A program made the translations under genes and the position numbers. From Thermococcus barophilus MP (GTDB lineage: Archaea; Methanobacteriota_B; Thermococci; Thermococcales; Thermococcaceae), in NCBI RefSeq assembly GCF_000151105.2, contig NC_014804.1, positions 124,001 through 188,000 on the forward strand: a stretch of 64,000 nucleotides of DNA, in the 5' to 3' direction. Below are positions 27,873 through 36,841 of the stretch, one piece after another; positions within the stretch are counted from its first letter, which is position 1, and every line of letters begins with the position of its first letter. The notes below the pieces were generated by a model that saw only the letters and a program-made list of their open reading frames with translations, was not told the origin of the DNA and did not search any database.

Positions 27873-28064
27873 GTGCCAACAAGAGGATACATGGAAAAAC
27901 TTAAAAACTTCTTATCAGAGTCCAAAAGGGTTTTATTAGTCACAAAAAAACCAAGCGGCAAGGAGTATAAAATGGCCGCAAAAATAACAGGCCTTGGAAT
28001 AATCCTTATAGGTCTAATAGGCATGATTATCCGTATTATAGGTACTTTAATTACAGGTCAATGA
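27873..28064 (+). CDS. secE: Protein translocase subunit SecE (Sec61 gamma)
   Basis: A 63-residue single-helix subunit that clamps SecY. An amphipathic helix ([33 protein letters not shown]) precedes one transmembrane helix [19 protein letters not shown]. The GTG at 27873 after GGGGTGTTAGAT is chosen; a GTG three codons earlier is part of the ribosome-binding site and an ATG at 27891 is also possible. Next is spt5, the conserved order. Confidence 0.9.
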   Translation: MPTRGYMEKLKNFLSESKRVLLVTKKPSGKEYKMAAKITGLGIILIGLIGMIIRIIGTLITGQ

Positions 28065-28083
28065 CGGCATTTTGGTGATGAAG

Positions 28084-28542
28084 ATGAGCGACAGCAAGAT
28101 ATTCGCAGTAAGGGTTACAGTGGGGCAGGAAGAAACAACCGCCAGATTAGTTTATAGTAAAGCAAAAACATACAACTTGCCAATCTACGCTATACTAACC
28201 CCCTCAAAAGTTAAGGGATACATCTTTATTGAAGCGCCGAGTAAGAGCGCGGTTGATGAAGCTATAAGAGGAATAAGACACGCGAGAGGGACCCTCCCGG
28301 GAGAGGTTGCATTCAGCGAGATTGAGCACTTCCTTGAAGAGAAGCCAGCTGTCAGTGGCTTCGAGCCAGGAGATATAGTTGAGCTCATTGCTGGACCTTT
28401 CAAAGGCGAAAAAGCCAAGGTCATTAGGGTGGATGAGGCGAAGGATGAAATCGTCGTTGAGCTCATCGGTGCAATAGTTCCAATCCCCGTTACAGTTAGG
28501 GGTGAATACGTTAGGCTTATAAGCAAACGGTCAAAGGAGTAG
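28084..28542 (+). CDS. spt5: Transcription elongation factor Spt5 (NusG family)
   Basis: A 152-residue archaeal Spt5 with an NGN domain (about 1-85, [21 protein letters not shown]) and a KOW domain (about 95-145, [25 protein letters not shown]). With Spt4 it encircles DNA on RNA polymerase and promotes processivity. The ATG after GGTGATGAAG is preferred to upstream in-frame TTG/GTG/ATG codons in that site. Confidence 0.95.
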   Translation: MSDSKIFAVRVTVGQEETTARLVYSKAKTYNLPIYAILTPSKVKGYIFIEAPSKSAVDEAIRGIRHARGTLPGEVAFSEIEHFLEEKPAVSGFEPGDIVELIAGPFKGEKAKVIRVDEAKDEIVVELIGAIVPIPVTVRGEYVRLISKRSKE

Positions 28543-28555
28543 AGGGGTGAAGAGA

Positions 28556-29050
28556 ATGCCAAAGCAAGTTGTTGAGGTTTTAGTTGAGGGTGGTAAGGCC
28601 ACTCCTGGCCCTCCCCTTGGCCCTGCTATCGGTCCACTTGGGTTAAATGTTAAGCTCGTCGTTGACAAAATAAACGAAGCAACAAAAGACTTTGCGGGAA
28701 TGCAGGTGCCAGTGAAAATTATCGTTGATCCAGCAACAAAGCAGTTTGAGATTGAAGTGGGTACACCACCAGTTAGCCAGCTTATCAAGAAGGAGCTTGG
28801 ACTTGAAAAGGGTTCAAGCGAACCAGTGAGAAACATTGTTGGTAATCTGACAATGGAGCAGGTCATAAAGATAGCAAAGGCTAAGAAGCACCAAATGCTT
28901 GCTGCTGATCTTAAAGCAGCTGCAAAAGAGGTCATTGGAACAGCATTGAGCATGGGAGTTACAGTTGAGGGCAAAGACCCAAGGGTTGTGCAGAAAGAAA
29001 TTGATGAAGGAGTTTACGACGAGATATTTGCAAAGGCTGAGGAGAGCTGA
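28556..29050 (+). CDS. rpl11: 50S ribosomal protein L11
   Basis: A 164-residue L11 (uL11). The N-terminal domain contains [26 protein letters not shown]; the C-terminal domain binds the 23S GTPase-centre RNA. The ATG after GAGGGGTGAAGAGA is the start; the GTG at 28547 belongs to the ribosome-binding site. After the stop a T-rich segment (CTCTTCTTTTTACG) could partly terminate before L1. Confidence 0.96.
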   Translation: MPKQVVEVLVEGGKATPGPPLGPAIGPLGLNVKLVVDKINEATKDFAGMQVPVKIIVDPATKQFEIEVGTPPVSQLIKKELGLEKGSSEPVRNIVGNLTMEQVIKIAKAKKHQMLAADLKAAAKEVIGTALSMGVTVEGKDPRVVQKEIDEGVYDEIFAKAEES

Positions 29051-29136
29051 TTTAGGGAAAAGTTTAAAAGCTCTTCTTTTTACGAAATTTTGATTTTTCA
29101 ATTTAGCTTAAATAAAAAAGATTGGAGGTCAGAAAA

Positions 29137-29790
29137 ATGGCCTTTGACAGGCAAAAAATCGTGGAAGCGGTGAAGGAGGCTAAAGCCCGGGCTAAGCCGC
29201 GTAACTTCACACAGACCGTCGAAGTGGCAGTGAACCTCAAGGATATTGACCTCAGGAAGCCTGAGAATAGGTTCAAGCTTGAGGTTGTTCTGCCACATGG
29301 TAGAGGGAAAGATGTGAAGATCGCGGTCATCGCTGATGGTGCCGTTGCTGAAGCGGCTAAAAAGCTCGGGCTTGATGTTATTAGTGGTGAGCAGCTTGAG
29401 GAAATAGCTAAGAGCCCAAGGGAAGCAAGGAAGTTAGCTAAGAAGTATGACTTCTTCATTGCCGCAGCACCACTGATGCCGAAAATTGGTAGATATTTGG
29501 GTAGATATTTAGGTCCAAGAAACAAGATGCCGGTGGTTGTTCCACCGACACTGACAAACTTAGAGCCAATTGTCAACAAGCTCAAGAAGACAGTAAGAAT
29601 ACAGCTCAAGAACAATCCAGTCGTCCATGCTCCGGTGGGAACAGAGACCATGGAGGATGAAAAGATTGCAGAGAATATAGAAACGGTTCTCAATGCAATC
29701 ATTGGTAAGCTTGAGAGGGGAGAGAACCAAGTCAAGTCAGTGTACGTTAAGACAACAATGGGTCCAGCTGTAAAGGTGGAGGTGAGATAA
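29137..29790 (+). CDS. rpl1: 50S ribosomal protein L1
   Basis: A 217-residue L1 (uL1) of the ribosomal stalk; family features are [23 protein letters not shown], the [11 protein letters not shown] region and [12 protein letters not shown] at the end. The start is the ATG after TTGGAGGTCAGAAAA. In some archaea L1 represses its own operon by binding an rRNA-like site in the mRNA; no such site was identified with confidence here. It overlaps the P0 start. Confidence 0.96.
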   Translation: MAFDRQKIVEAVKEAKARAKPRNFTQTVEVAVNLKDIDLRKPENRFKLEVVLPHGRGKDVKIAVIADGAVAEAAKKLGLDVISGEQLEEIAKSPREARKLAKKYDFFIAAAPLMPKIGRYLGRYLGPRNKMPVVVPPTLTNLEPIVNKLKKTVRIQLKNNPVVHAPVGTETMEDEKIAENIETVLNAIIGKLERGENQVKSVYVKTTMGPAVKVEVR

Positions 29791-30809
29791 TGGCTCACGT
29801 CGCTGAATGGAAGAAGAAAGAAGTAGAAAGACTTGCCGAGATTATCAAAAGCCACCCAGTAGTAGCGTTGGTAGATGTCGCTGGGGTACCAGCTTATCCT
29901 CTCTCAAAGATGAGAGAGAAGCTCAGAGGAAAAGCATTGCTCAGAGTCTCAAGGAACACACTCATCGAACTTGCAATCAAGAAGGCAGCAAAAGAGCTTG
30001 GAAAGCCAGAGCTGGAAAAGTTAGTTGACTATATCCAAGGCGGAGCTGCAATCCTTGCAACTGAAATGAACCCCTTCAAGCTCTACAAGCTCCTCGAAGA
30101 AAGCAAAACACCCGCACCTGCCAAGCCCGGCGTTCCAGTTCCGAGAGATGTTGTTGTCCCCGCTGGTCCAACTCCACTGTCACCGGGTCCAGTTGTCGGT
30201 GAGATGCAGGCTTTAGGAATTCCAGCCAGGATTGAGAGAGGTAAGGTTACAATCCAAAAGGACACAGTTGTTTTAAAGGCTGGGGAGATTATCACCCCAC
30301 AGCTTGCAAACATCCTTAACAAGCTTGGCATTGAGCCCCTTGAAGTTGGACTTAACCTGTTGGCAGCTTACGAGGATGGAATCATTTATACACCAGAAGT
30401 CCTTGCAATTGATGAGGAAGAGTACATAAACATGCTCCAACAGGCTTACATGCATGCATTCAATTTGTCAGTCAACATAGCATATCCAACAGCCCAGACA
30501 ATCGAAGCGATAATACAAAAAGCATTCCTCAATGCAAAGAGCGTTGCTGTGGAGGCTGGATACATCACAAAAGAGACTGCTGGAGACATATTTGGCAAGG
30601 CATTCAGGGTTGCTCTGCTCATAGCACAGCAGTTGCCAGAGGAGTTGCTTGATGAGAAGACCAAAGAGCTTTTAAACCAACAAGCTCAATTAGCAGTTGC
30701 CGCTCAACCTCAGCCAGAAGAGGAGAAAGTCGAAGAGGTTGAGGAGGAAGAAGAGGAGGAAGCATCTGAGGAAGAAGCCCTCGCTGGATTGGGGGCATTG
30801 TTTGGTTGA
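29790..30809 (+). CDS. rpl10: Acidic ribosomal protein P0 (L10)
   Basis: A 339-residue P0, base of the ribosomal stalk that anchors P1 dimers and recruits elongation factors. The N-terminal RNA-binding domain (to about 100) is followed by the insertion domain and P1-binding helices, then a poly-Glu tail ending [15 protein letters not shown]. The same tail ends P1, as expected for proteins that contact translational GTPases. GAGGTGAGATA precedes the ATG, which overlaps the L1 stop by one base. Confidence 0.96.
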   Translation: MAHVAEWKKKEVERLAEIIKSHPVVALVDVAGVPAYPLSKMREKLRGKALLRVSRNTLIELAIKKAAKELGKPELEKLVDYIQGGAAILATEMNPFKLYKLLEESKTPAPAKPGVPVPRDVVVPAGPTPLSPGPVVGEMQALGIPARIERGKVTIQKDTVVLKAGEIITPQLANILNKLGIEPLEVGLNLLAAYEDGIIYTPEVLAIDEEEYINMLQQAYMHAFNLSVNIAYPTAQTIEAIIQKAFLNAKSVAVEAGYITKETAGDIFGKAFRVALLIAQQLPEELLDEKTKELLNQQAQLAVAAQPQPEEEKVEEVEEEEEEEASEEEALAGLGALFG

Positions 30810-30857
30810 CGCGCATCTAATAATTGAAAACTAAAGCTAATTTGGAGGTGTAAGGAG

Positions 30858-31172
30858 ATGGAGTATGTATACGCTGCTTTATTGTTACACGCCGCTGGAA
30901 AGGAGATAACTGAGGAGAACCTTAAGGCTGTATTGGAGGCTGCTGGAGTTACTCCAGACGAAGCAAGGATCAAGGCATTGGTTGCTGCACTTGAGGGAGT
31001 TAACATCGATGAAGTCATTGAGAAGGCTGCAATGCCAGTTGCAGTTGCCGCTGCTCCAGCTGCTGCTCCAGCCCCAGCTGAGGAAGCTCCAGCTCAGGAA
31101 GAAGAGGAAGAGGAGGAAGAAGAGGCAAGCGAAGAAGAGGCTCTCGCTGGACTTGGAGCCCTCTTCGGCTGA
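30858..31172 (+). CDS. rpl12: Ribosomal stalk protein P1 (archaeal L12)
   Basis: A 104-residue P1. The N-terminal dimerisation helices begin [22 protein letters not shown]; an Ala/Pro hinge (about 58-78) and an acidic tail follow, ending in the same [13 protein letters not shown] as P0. The ATG follows GGAGGTGTAAGGAG. It is the last gene of the stalk operon. Confidence 0.96.
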   Translation: MEYVYAALLLHAAGKEITEENLKAVLEAAGVTPDEARIKALVAALEGVNIDEVIEKAAMPVAVAAAPAAAPAPAEEAPAQEEEEEEEEEASEEEALAGLGALFG

Positions 31173-31190
31173 AGTCTCTCTTTTTCCCCC
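31173..31190 (+). terminator. T-rich terminator after the stalk operon
   Basis: AGTCTCTCTTTTTCCCCC after the P1 stop contains a T5 run in a pyrimidine tract, a likely archaeal termination signal. Confidence 0.4.
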
Positions 31191-31258
31191 ATTCTATTCC
31201 TTCATTTCGAATTTTCTGTTCGGCATAAAGCTTATCTTTTTGAAATCCAACTCACTCA

Positions 31259-32032
31259 ATGGTGGCATACGTGAATGAAGTGTTGCCTCCCGATATTCAA
31301 AAAGGGGAGGGAAAAAGCGTTGATGAGTATCTTTCAGAAGGGTTTAATTTAATCATTTCAAATCCTAAAATTCTATTCCCGTTTGTAATACCCCTGATAG
31401 TTAATGTCCTTTATGGAGTTTATCTCCTTGAGCATTTCTTTAGAGGATTGCATTTCACTTCAATACAGCTTTTTAAAGTCTCTATTCCGAATTGGGGACA
31501 TTTTTTGATGATATCAATATTGGCCGTCATAATAATTGTGGTTTTTATGCTGTGGGGAATTGAAAGCATTGCTTATTTTGTAATAAAAGAGCAAAATATA
31601 TCTAAAGCAATTAGTTTTGGAGTAAAACGGCTGCCAGTAGCTTTTGTTAACTACATAATTGTCTTGTTAATTATCTCTGCTCTCTTTGTTCCTGTTGTCG
31701 TTGTCCACTCTCTGTGGCTTATCATCCCCTACAGCTTTTTAATTGCCATTTTAGTTTCTCCTCTGATTTTTCTTTTGTCACCGGTGATAATCGAGAAAAC
31801 TTTTGGGATAGTTGATACCTTTGTACTTTACAAACGCACCTTCAAAAGGAGTCTGATTCTTGGGCTTCTTTACTCCCTTGTCTCATCTGCAGTTAGCTCT
31901 TTAATCCCAATAGTTGGAGGAGCGTTGAATGTTTTGCTCGTCATACCTGGGTTTGTTGCAACGTATTCTCTTCTCTATAGAGATTACAGAGAGAAGGGGA
32001 ATAAGGAATCAGGGTTTATTTCTTCTCTTTGA
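31259..32032 (+). CDS. Multi-pass membrane protein, DUF4013-like
   Basis: A 257-residue protein with about six hydrophobic segments (for example ILFPFVIPLIVNVLYGVYLL, FLMISILAVIIIVVFMLW, YIIVLLIISALFVPVVVV, FLIAILVSPLIFLLSPVII) and a charged N-terminus. It resembles the archaeal and bacterial DUF4013 membrane family of unknown role. No ribosome-binding site precedes the ATG, but an AT-rich CATAAAGCTTATC about 30 bases upstream may make it leaderless. The 3' end overlaps the convergent dCTP deaminase gene by 24 bases. Confidence 0.6.
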   Translation: MVAYVNEVLPPDIQKGEGKSVDEYLSEGFNLIISNPKILFPFVIPLIVNVLYGVYLLEHFFRGLHFTSIQLFKVSIPNWGHFLMISILAVIIIVVFMLWGIESIAYFVIKEQNISKAISFGVKRLPVAFVNYIIVLLIISALFVPVVVVHSLWLIIPYSFLIAILVSPLIFLLSPVIIEKTFGIVDTFVLYKRTFKRSLILGLLYSLVSSAVSSLIPIVGGALNVLLVIPGFVATYSLLYRDYREKGNKESGFISSL

Positions 32033-32482
32033 TAAAGCCAAGTGCTGGCTTCCTTGATAATTTCCTCTATATGGCTTTGATGTTGGTTCTTCTAAGCGAT
32101 GGAATATTATTTGGACAAATCTCTCGCCGTATTCAAGTTCAATTTCCTCGTTTGAGCCGTTAAAAATTCCCAGAGTCAAATTTCCATCCCAGCCCGGGTC
32201 TACCCATGCAAAGCTTCCAATGAGTCCTTCCCGTGCTAATGAGCTTCTTAGTCTCATCTCACCCATAACATCATCTGGTAGCTTAATCCTCTCCAAGGTC
32301 AGAATTAAGGCATATCCTTTAGGTGGAATAACGACTTTCCCATCTTCTTTGACATTAATGAACTTTCCATTAACCATAGCTTCACTGCCGACCCTTAAGT
32401 CATATCCTGCAGGCTGAAGGGATTTTTCACTGAATGGTTCAATTAAAATTTCCTTCACAATTTTATGGTCTGGCAGTATCAT
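32009..32482 (-). CDS. dcd: dCTP deaminase
   Basis: A 157-residue trimeric dUTPase-fold enzyme. LRLRSSLAREG-type motif (MRLRSSLAREGLIGSFAWVDPGWDGNLTLGIFN) contains the catalytic Glu/Arg/Ser region of dCTP deaminase, and QPAGYDLRVG is the nucleotide loop. It converts dCTP to dUTP for thymidylate synthesis; thermococcal versions may be bifunctional with dUTPase, which cannot be decided here. Its promoter region is shared with the divergent tRNA-Arg gene. Confidence 0.9.
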   Translation of the reverse strand: MILPDHKIVKEILIEPFSEKSLQPAGYDLRVGSEAMVNGKFINVKEDGKVVIPPKGYALILTLERIKLPDDVMGEMRLRSSLAREGLIGSFAWVDPGWDGNLTLGIFNGSNEEIELEYGERFVQIIFHRLEEPTSKPYRGNYQGSQHLALSKRRNKP

Positions 32483-32529
32483 TTAATCACCGTAAGCTTT
32501 ATGTAAAGCGCAAATTAAAATCTTTCTGA

Positions 32530-32605
32530 GGGCCCGTGGCCTAGGGGATAGGGCGTCGGCCTTCGGAGCCGAAGGTCGCGGGTTCAAATCCCGCCGGGCC
32601 CGCCA
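32530..32605 (+). tRNA. tRNA-Arg (anticodon TCG), CCA encoded
   Basis: A complete cloverleaf: acceptor GGGCCCG/CGGGCCC, D arm GCC...GGC with AGGGGAT loop, anticodon stem TCGGC/GCCGA, loop CTTCGGA giving anticodon TCG, T arm GCGGG-TTCAAAT-CCCGC, discriminator G and encoded CCA. A TATA element CTTTATGTA about 26-33 bases upstream is well placed. No intron is present. Confidence 0.97.
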
Positions 32606-33202
32606 ACAAACTTTCCGATGAAAAGGATCAAAATTATTTGTCCTATTTTAATTGCTGTTCTTTTAGGTATTCCACTTAATTGGCAGTTCTTTAAAGGGTC
32701 ATTCGAAAAGTGCCCTAAAGAATTTATAAGTTTCAACTAAACTTTGGGAAAAGTTTAAAACTGCATCCCCGTGTTTTTCCCGGCTCTCCTCAACTATTGG
32801 GGATAATGCTTTCTTAACGTCTTCTACTTCCTTCATTCCCATAGGCTACAGGTATGTCTTAGCCTCTGAAATCTATTAATTCTGAGCAGTTAGTTTTTCT
32901 TAAAAAGCATGCTTGTGTCTTTGTTGCTTAATGTTGCTGTCAAGTGTTGAGAGGGGACTCCCTATCTCATGGTGGAATCTGCTTTTGTGTCTTTTTTCGA
33001 CCAATGAGAGTCGTGAGATTTATACCTCCATGTATCCCTATATTTGAATAGAAGGCACTACCCAGGTGGTGCCTTATATTTCGCTGATTGTCTATATATC
33101 GGGGTATATCAAATCCAGCATATCTAAAAATTTTCAGTTGGGGATTTACATGTGATATATTAACGTACAGCTGATTAAAAGCCATGAGATTGCTCTATTT
33201 AC
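32606..33202. other. Gene-free stretch between tRNA-Arg and the histone gene
   Basis: About 600 bases without a convincing gene. A 72-codon frame on the minus strand (32967-33185) has no ribosome-binding site or recognisable domain. The stretch holds a strong hairpin (33052-33075) and AT-rich blocks. It could be decayed coding DNA or hold an unrecognised RNA. Confidence 0.4.
33052..33075. repeat. Perfect-stem hairpin in the tRNA-histone spacer
   Basis: AAGGCACTAC-CCAG-GTGGTGCCTT forms a 10-bp stem with one G-T pair and a 4-base loop. No T run follows, so it is not a typical terminator; the tRNA gene is 450 bases away. Confidence 0.5.
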
Positions 33203-33217
33203 CGAAAGGTTTATATA
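33203..33217 (+). promoter_or_regulatory. Strong BRE/TATA promoter of the histone gene
   Basis: CGAAAGGTTTATATA matches the archaeal BRE (CGAAA) plus TATA consensus closely. The predicted start near 33240 leaves about 30 bases of leader carrying AGGAGGTGTTGTGA. Confidence 0.7.
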
Positions 33218-33267
33218 TCTTTAAACGCAGAAAGAATATTGAAGAACCCTTTAAGGAGGTGTTGTGA

Positions 33268-33471
33268 ATGGCTGAGTTGCCAATTGCCCCAATTGACAGA
33301 CTTATTAGGAAGGCTGGTGCTGAGAGAGTCAGCGAAGAAGCAGCCAAGGTTCTTGCCGAGTACCTTGAGGAGTACGCAATTGAGCTTTCAAAGAAGGCCG
33401 TTGAGTTTGCCAGACACGCTGGCAGAAAGACAGTCAAGGCTGAGGACATCAAGCTCGCTATTAAGGCTTGA
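33268..33471 (+). CDS. Archaeal histone
   Basis: A 67-residue HMf-type histone fold: [63 protein letters not shown]. The three helices and the RKTVKAEDI loop that binds DNA are present. It forms dimers and hypernucleosomes that wrap genomic DNA. A strong promoter and an AGGAGGTG ribosome-binding site fit high expression. Single gene. Confidence 0.96.
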   Translation: MAELPIAPIDRLIRKAGAERVSEEAAKVLAEYLEEYAIELSKKAVEFARHAGRKTVKAEDIKLAIKA

Positions 33472-33550
33472 GGATATTGCCCTTGCTTCTTAGCTTTTCT
33501 ATTTTGATTTTTGGGCAATTTTTAAAAATCCATTCTGAAAGTTTTTTATC

Positions 33551-34825
33551 ATGCATGAAATAGCAATCCGCATGACAAAAAGGAATCATAATGCTTTTGT
33601 TCACCTCCTTGGGGCATTAGAGAGCCAGGGATTTGACATTAGTGGTTTTTTAATAACTAAAGACTTCAACGAAATCCTCAAAGCGAAGCCCAAAGTTGTT
33701 CTGTATTCTTTCTTCACTGAGGAAATCTGGGAAGTTGAGAAGGAAGTTAAAATCCTGAAGGAAAAATTTAGCCCTCTCTTAATTGCCGGAGGTTATCATG
33801 CTACCGCAATGCCAAAGCACACTTTGAATGTTTTGGGCTTTGATATTGCTGTAATTGGAGAAGGAGAAGAGGTTCTCTATCAACTTCTGACAACTCTAAA
33901 ACGAACCAAATTTAAAATTACAAAGGAGCTATTGTCTATTCGCGGTCTGGCATTCTATTTAAATGGAGAATTTGTATTCACAGGATTTGCCAAAGTTGAT
34001 GATTTTGCTAAGTTTCCTCCCTTTGCGGAAAGCTCTTTTTTAATAGCACCTATTGAGATAAGCAGGGGCTGTCCCTTTGGGTGCTACTACTGCCAGACTC
34101 CCTACATTAAGGGATTTAAGATGAGACATAGGCCAATAGACCAGATTGTGAAGTATTCAAAAAGAATGAGGGATATGCGTTACATCACTCCAAACGCCTT
34201 TGCTTACGGAAGTCCAGGAGCAATTTTAAAACTTGATAAACTTGAAGCCCTTCTAAAAGCTCTTCAACCGTTAAGAAAAGAAGGACGGCGTTTATTTTAC
34301 GGAACGTTCCCGAGTGAAGTGAGGCCAGAATTTGTAAAACCCGAAACCCTTGAGCTTCTCATCAAATATGCAGATAACAGAAGACTCGCCATTGGAGCAC
34401 AGAGCGGAGATGATGTCATGCTTAAGGCTATGCACCGCTTACATACAGTTCGTTATGTGATGGAAGCTGTTGAGTATATGATTGAATACGGGATTGAGCC
34501 GGTTGTTGACTTCATTGTCGGCTTGCCTAATGAAAGTGAAGAAAGCCAGAGAAAGAGCATTGAGCTGATGAAGTGGATTATGCGTAAGGGCGGAAAGGTT
34601 AGGGCGCACTACTTCATGCCTCTACCAGGAACCCCTTGGGCGAGATGTAAACCCTCACCATTAAGCGAGGAGATGAAGAAGTTTTTGGGCAGGATGGCAG
34701 CAAAGGGCAAAATCGAAGGAGCATGGGGCATTCAGATTCAGCTTTCCAAAAAACTGCAGAAGTTGATTGAAGAATTTTATGAGGAACCTATGAGCTATGT
34801 TGGGAAAGTCAATGAGATTTGCTGA
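33551..34825 (+). CDS. B12-binding domain/radical SAM protein (TIGR04013-like)
   Basis: A 424-residue protein with an N-terminal cobalamin-binding-like domain (about 1-140, with LLIAGGYHATAMPKHTL) and a radical SAM domain whose cluster is CPFGCYYC near residue 180. This corresponds to an archaeal and thermophile family of unknown substrate, often called methyltransferase-like. The ATG has no clear ribosome-binding site. It precedes the Toprim and dnaG genes by an intergenic promoter region. Confidence 0.8.
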   Translation: MHEIAIRMTKRNHNAFVHLLGALESQGFDISGFLITKDFNEILKAKPKVVLYSFFTEEIWEVEKEVKILKEKFSPLLIAGGYHATAMPKHTLNVLGFDIAVIGEGEEVLYQLLTTLKRTKFKITKELLSIRGLAFYLNGEFVFTGFAKVDDFAKFPPFAESSFLIAPIEISRGCPFGCYYCQTPYIKGFKMRHRPIDQIVKYSKRMRDMRYITPNAFAYGSPGAILKLDKLEALLKALQPLRKEGRRLFYGTFPSEVRPEFVKPETLELLIKYADNRRLAIGAQSGDDVMLKAMHRLHTVRYVMEAVEYMIEYGIEPVVDFIVGLPNESEESQRKSIELMKWIMRKGGKVRAHYFMPLPGTPWARCKPSPLSEEMKKFLGRMAAKGKIEGAWGIQIQLSKKLQKLIEEFYEEPMSYVGKVNEIC

Positions 34826-34902
34826 GTAAGATTGTCATATTTATGCAACCTTCTTCCCAAAAATTTATAACCTCATAAACTTCTCATCAACACGACGGCA
34901 AA

Positions 34903-35280
34903 ATGTATGCCGAAAACTATAAAAGATTCGAACTGCTGATAGATAAATTGCGAGAGTTTGATGGTGCTATCATCGTGGAAGGTTTGCGAGACGAGGTGGC
35001 TTTAAGGAAATTGGGGGTCAGAGCGGAGATAATAAGGCTCTCACGCTTACCGCTCTCAGAAGTGGCTTTAATTGCTTCACAGTATCATGAGGTCATGATA
35101 TTAACTGATTTGGACAGAAAAGGTGAAGAGTTGGCGAAAAAGCTGACTCAGTATTTGGAAGGCTATAAATGCAGAGTAGATACAGAGACAAGAAAAGAAC
35201 TCAAAATGATTGCAAAAAAGGACATTAAGGGCATTGAGGACTTGTATGGGCTCTACACTAAAGTCACTCTCCGTTTCTGA
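34903..35280 (+). CDS. Small Toprim domain protein
   Basis: A 125-residue single-domain Toprim protein. GAIIVEGLRDEVALRKLG (about 20-37) gives the catalytic-type Glu, and VMILTDLDRKGEELAKKL (about 65-82) gives the DxD-like motif. Bacterial relatives (RNase M5) process 5S rRNA; archaeal ones are uncharacterised. It lies just upstream of dnaG, another Toprim protein, so the two may be co-transcribed. Confidence 0.82.
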   Translation: MYAENYKRFELLIDKLREFDGAIIVEGLRDEVALRKLGVRAEIIRLSRLPLSEVALIASQYHEVMILTDLDRKGEELAKKLTQYLEGYKCRVDTETRKELKMIAKKDIKGIEDLYGLYTKVTLRF

Positions 35281-35380
35281 CCCCCTTAAGGAGGGGATTT
35301 CCTTGAAAAGAAAAAGGACAGTGCTCCAACATATTTTGTCGGAAAAGCAAAAGTTTGAAAAAAGAAAGGTAGGTGGGAAC

Positions 35381-36682
35381 ATGTCAGCAAAGGACGATTT
35401 TGGAACAACTAAATATGTGATCTATGCTGAATTTGAGGCAAATGGAGTTGTTGAAAGACCTGACGTTGTTGGGGCTATTTTTGGTCAAACTGAGGGGCTA
35501 CTTGGAGACGATTTAGATTTAAGAGAGCTCCAAAAGACTGGTAGAATTGGAAGGATAAAAGTTGAAGTTCACACAAAGGCTGGAAAAACATACGGAACAA
35601 TTACAGTGCCATCAAGTCTTGATAGAGTCGAGACAGCAATCTTAGCGGCTGCACTGGAAACAATAGATAGGGTTGGGCCATGTGAGGCAAGGATTAAAGT
35701 GATAAAAATCGAAGATGTTAGGGCAACAAAGAGGAAATACATCATTGAGAGAGCTAAGGAAATACTTGAAACGCTCATGGAGGAGGAAATTCCGGAGAGC
35801 CAAGAGCTCACTGAAGAAGTCAAAAAGGCAGTCAGGGCAAAGGAGCTCATTGAATATGGTCCCGAAAAATTACCAGCTGGGCCTCATGTGCCGTTCTCAG
35901 ACTCAATTATCGTCGTTGAGGGAAGAGCTGATGTGCTTAACCTTCTCAAGCACGGAATAAAGAATGCCATTGCCGTTGAGGGAACTTCAGTTCCAGAGAC
36001 AATTATCAGACTGAGCAAGGAAAGAATTGTAACGGCATTTACAGATGGAGACAGAGGTGGAGAGCTTATCCTTAAGGAGTTGCTGCAAGTTGCCGATATT
36101 GATTACGTAGCAAGAGCGCCAGAGGGAAAGGAAGTTGAGGAGCTTACAAAGAAAGAGATAATAAAAGCTTTGAGGAGCAAAGTACCAGCAGAGCAGGTTA
36201 TAAATGAGCTGTTCTACAAAGGCAAAAGCTTCTATGATTTAATCAAGGAAAAAGAGAGAGAAAAGTCTGAAGAAACAAGAAAGGAGGAAGTTAGAGTAGA
36301 GAAGCCCCCTGTTGCAGTTAAAGAGGAGGGAAAAGAAGCAAGAGTCGAACAAAAGAGGGAAGAGAGATTTATAAAGCCGATTCAGGTTCCAAAAGCAGCA
36401 GAACTTGAGAAATTCAAGGAATTCGTCGAAAAAGTGAAAAACAATTCAATGGCTATCTTGCTGGATGAGGATAGAAACGTCATTGCGGAAATACCGGTTA
36501 GAGATCTACTTAGCTCTTTAAATGACAAAGAGGGGATACATGCAATAATATTCAACGGCATAATAACGCAGAGGTTAATTGACATTGTAAGTGAAAAGGG
36601 TGTCAAATACTTAATTGGGGCAAGAAAGGCAAATGTAGTCAGAAGACCAGTTGATTTGAAGATCATTACCTTTGCTGAGTGA
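35381..36682 (+). CDS. dnaG: DnaG-type primase/exosome-associated protein
   Basis: A 433-residue archaeal DnaG. The conserved N-terminal domain (GTTKYVIYAEFEANGVVERPDVVGAIFGQTEGLLG) is followed by the Toprim domain (SIIVVEGRADVLNLLKHG, TDGDRGGELILKELL) and a variable Glu/Lys linker, then a C-terminal VNL-like domain. In archaea DnaG binds the exosome and supplies poly(A) specificity as well as primase-like activity. The ATG after GGTAGGTGGGAAC is used; an in-frame TTG at 35303 behind GGAGGGG would add 26 basic residues and cannot be excluded. Confidence 0.93.
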   Translation: MSAKDDFGTTKYVIYAEFEANGVVERPDVVGAIFGQTEGLLGDDLDLRELQKTGRIGRIKVEVHTKAGKTYGTITVPSSLDRVETAILAAALETIDRVGPCEARIKVIKIEDVRATKRKYIIERAKEILETLMEEEIPESQELTEEVKKAVRAKELIEYGPEKLPAGPHVPFSDSIIVVEGRADVLNLLKHGIKNAIAVEGTSVPETIIRLSKERIVTAFTDGDRGGELILKELLQVADIDYVARAPEGKEVEELTKKEIIKALRSKVPAEQVINELFYKGKSFYDLIKEKEREKSEETRKEEVRVEKPPVAVKEEGKEARVEQKREERFIKPIQVPKAAELEKFKEFVEKVKNNSMAILLDEDRNVIAEIPVRDLLSSLNDKEGIHAIIFNGIITQRLIDIVSEKGVKYLIGARKANVVRRPVDLKIITFAE

Positions 36683-36699
36683 TTTTTATTTATTTCGCC

Positions 36700-36749
36700 T
36701 CAGCTAACCCTCTTTTCTTCATCAATTCAGAGTGGCTAACGATCATCAT
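36700..36749 (-). ncRNA. C/D-box sRNA, minus strand
   Basis: Read on the minus strand: C box ATGATGA (36749-36743), 12-base guide TCGTTAGCCACT, D' box CTGA (36730-36727), a 1-base gap, C' TTGATGA (36725-36719), 15-base guide, D box CTGA (36703-36700). Predicted target complements are AGTGGCTAACGA (D') and CTAACCCTCTTTTCT (D). The C' box has one deviation, which is common. It lies between dnaG and tmk, divergent from the next sRNA. Confidence 0.75.
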
Positions 36750-36791
36750 TGGCTAAGAGTTTTTAAAGAAAAGAGAATTAAAAGCTTTGGG

Positions 36792-36840
36792 ATGATGTGC
36801 GTTTACCGGTCTGAGCTGTGATGATATCGGCACTGTCTGA
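36792..36840 (+). ncRNA. C/D-box sRNA, plus strand
   Basis: C box ATGATGT (36792-36798, last base off consensus), 12-base guide GCGTTTACCGGT, D' box CTGA (36811-36814), 3-base linker, C' GTGATGA (36818-36824), 12-base guide TATCGGCACTGT, D box CTGA (36837-36840). The two exact 12-base guides are the archaeal standard. Target complements would be ACCGGTAAACGC and ACAGTGCCGATA. It ends at the 3' end of tmk, which runs toward it. Confidence 0.82.
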
Positions 36841-36841
36841 C

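Noticed and set aside
29103-29855. 250-codon minus-strand frame over the L1 gene, and similar long antisense frames over rrp42, ftsZ and P0
   Set aside because: They are shadows of highly biased ribosomal and ftsZ coding sequence, with no ribosome-binding site or family match.
30710-31172. Shared acidic tails of P0 and P1 as a recent duplication or recombination repeat
   Set aside because: P0 and P1 are known to end in the same short GTPase-binding tail; DNA differs at many third positions.
32967-33185. 72-codon minus-strand frame between tRNA-Arg and histone
   Set aside because: No ribosome-binding site, no recognisable domain, atypical composition and overlap with the hairpin; treated as non-coding.
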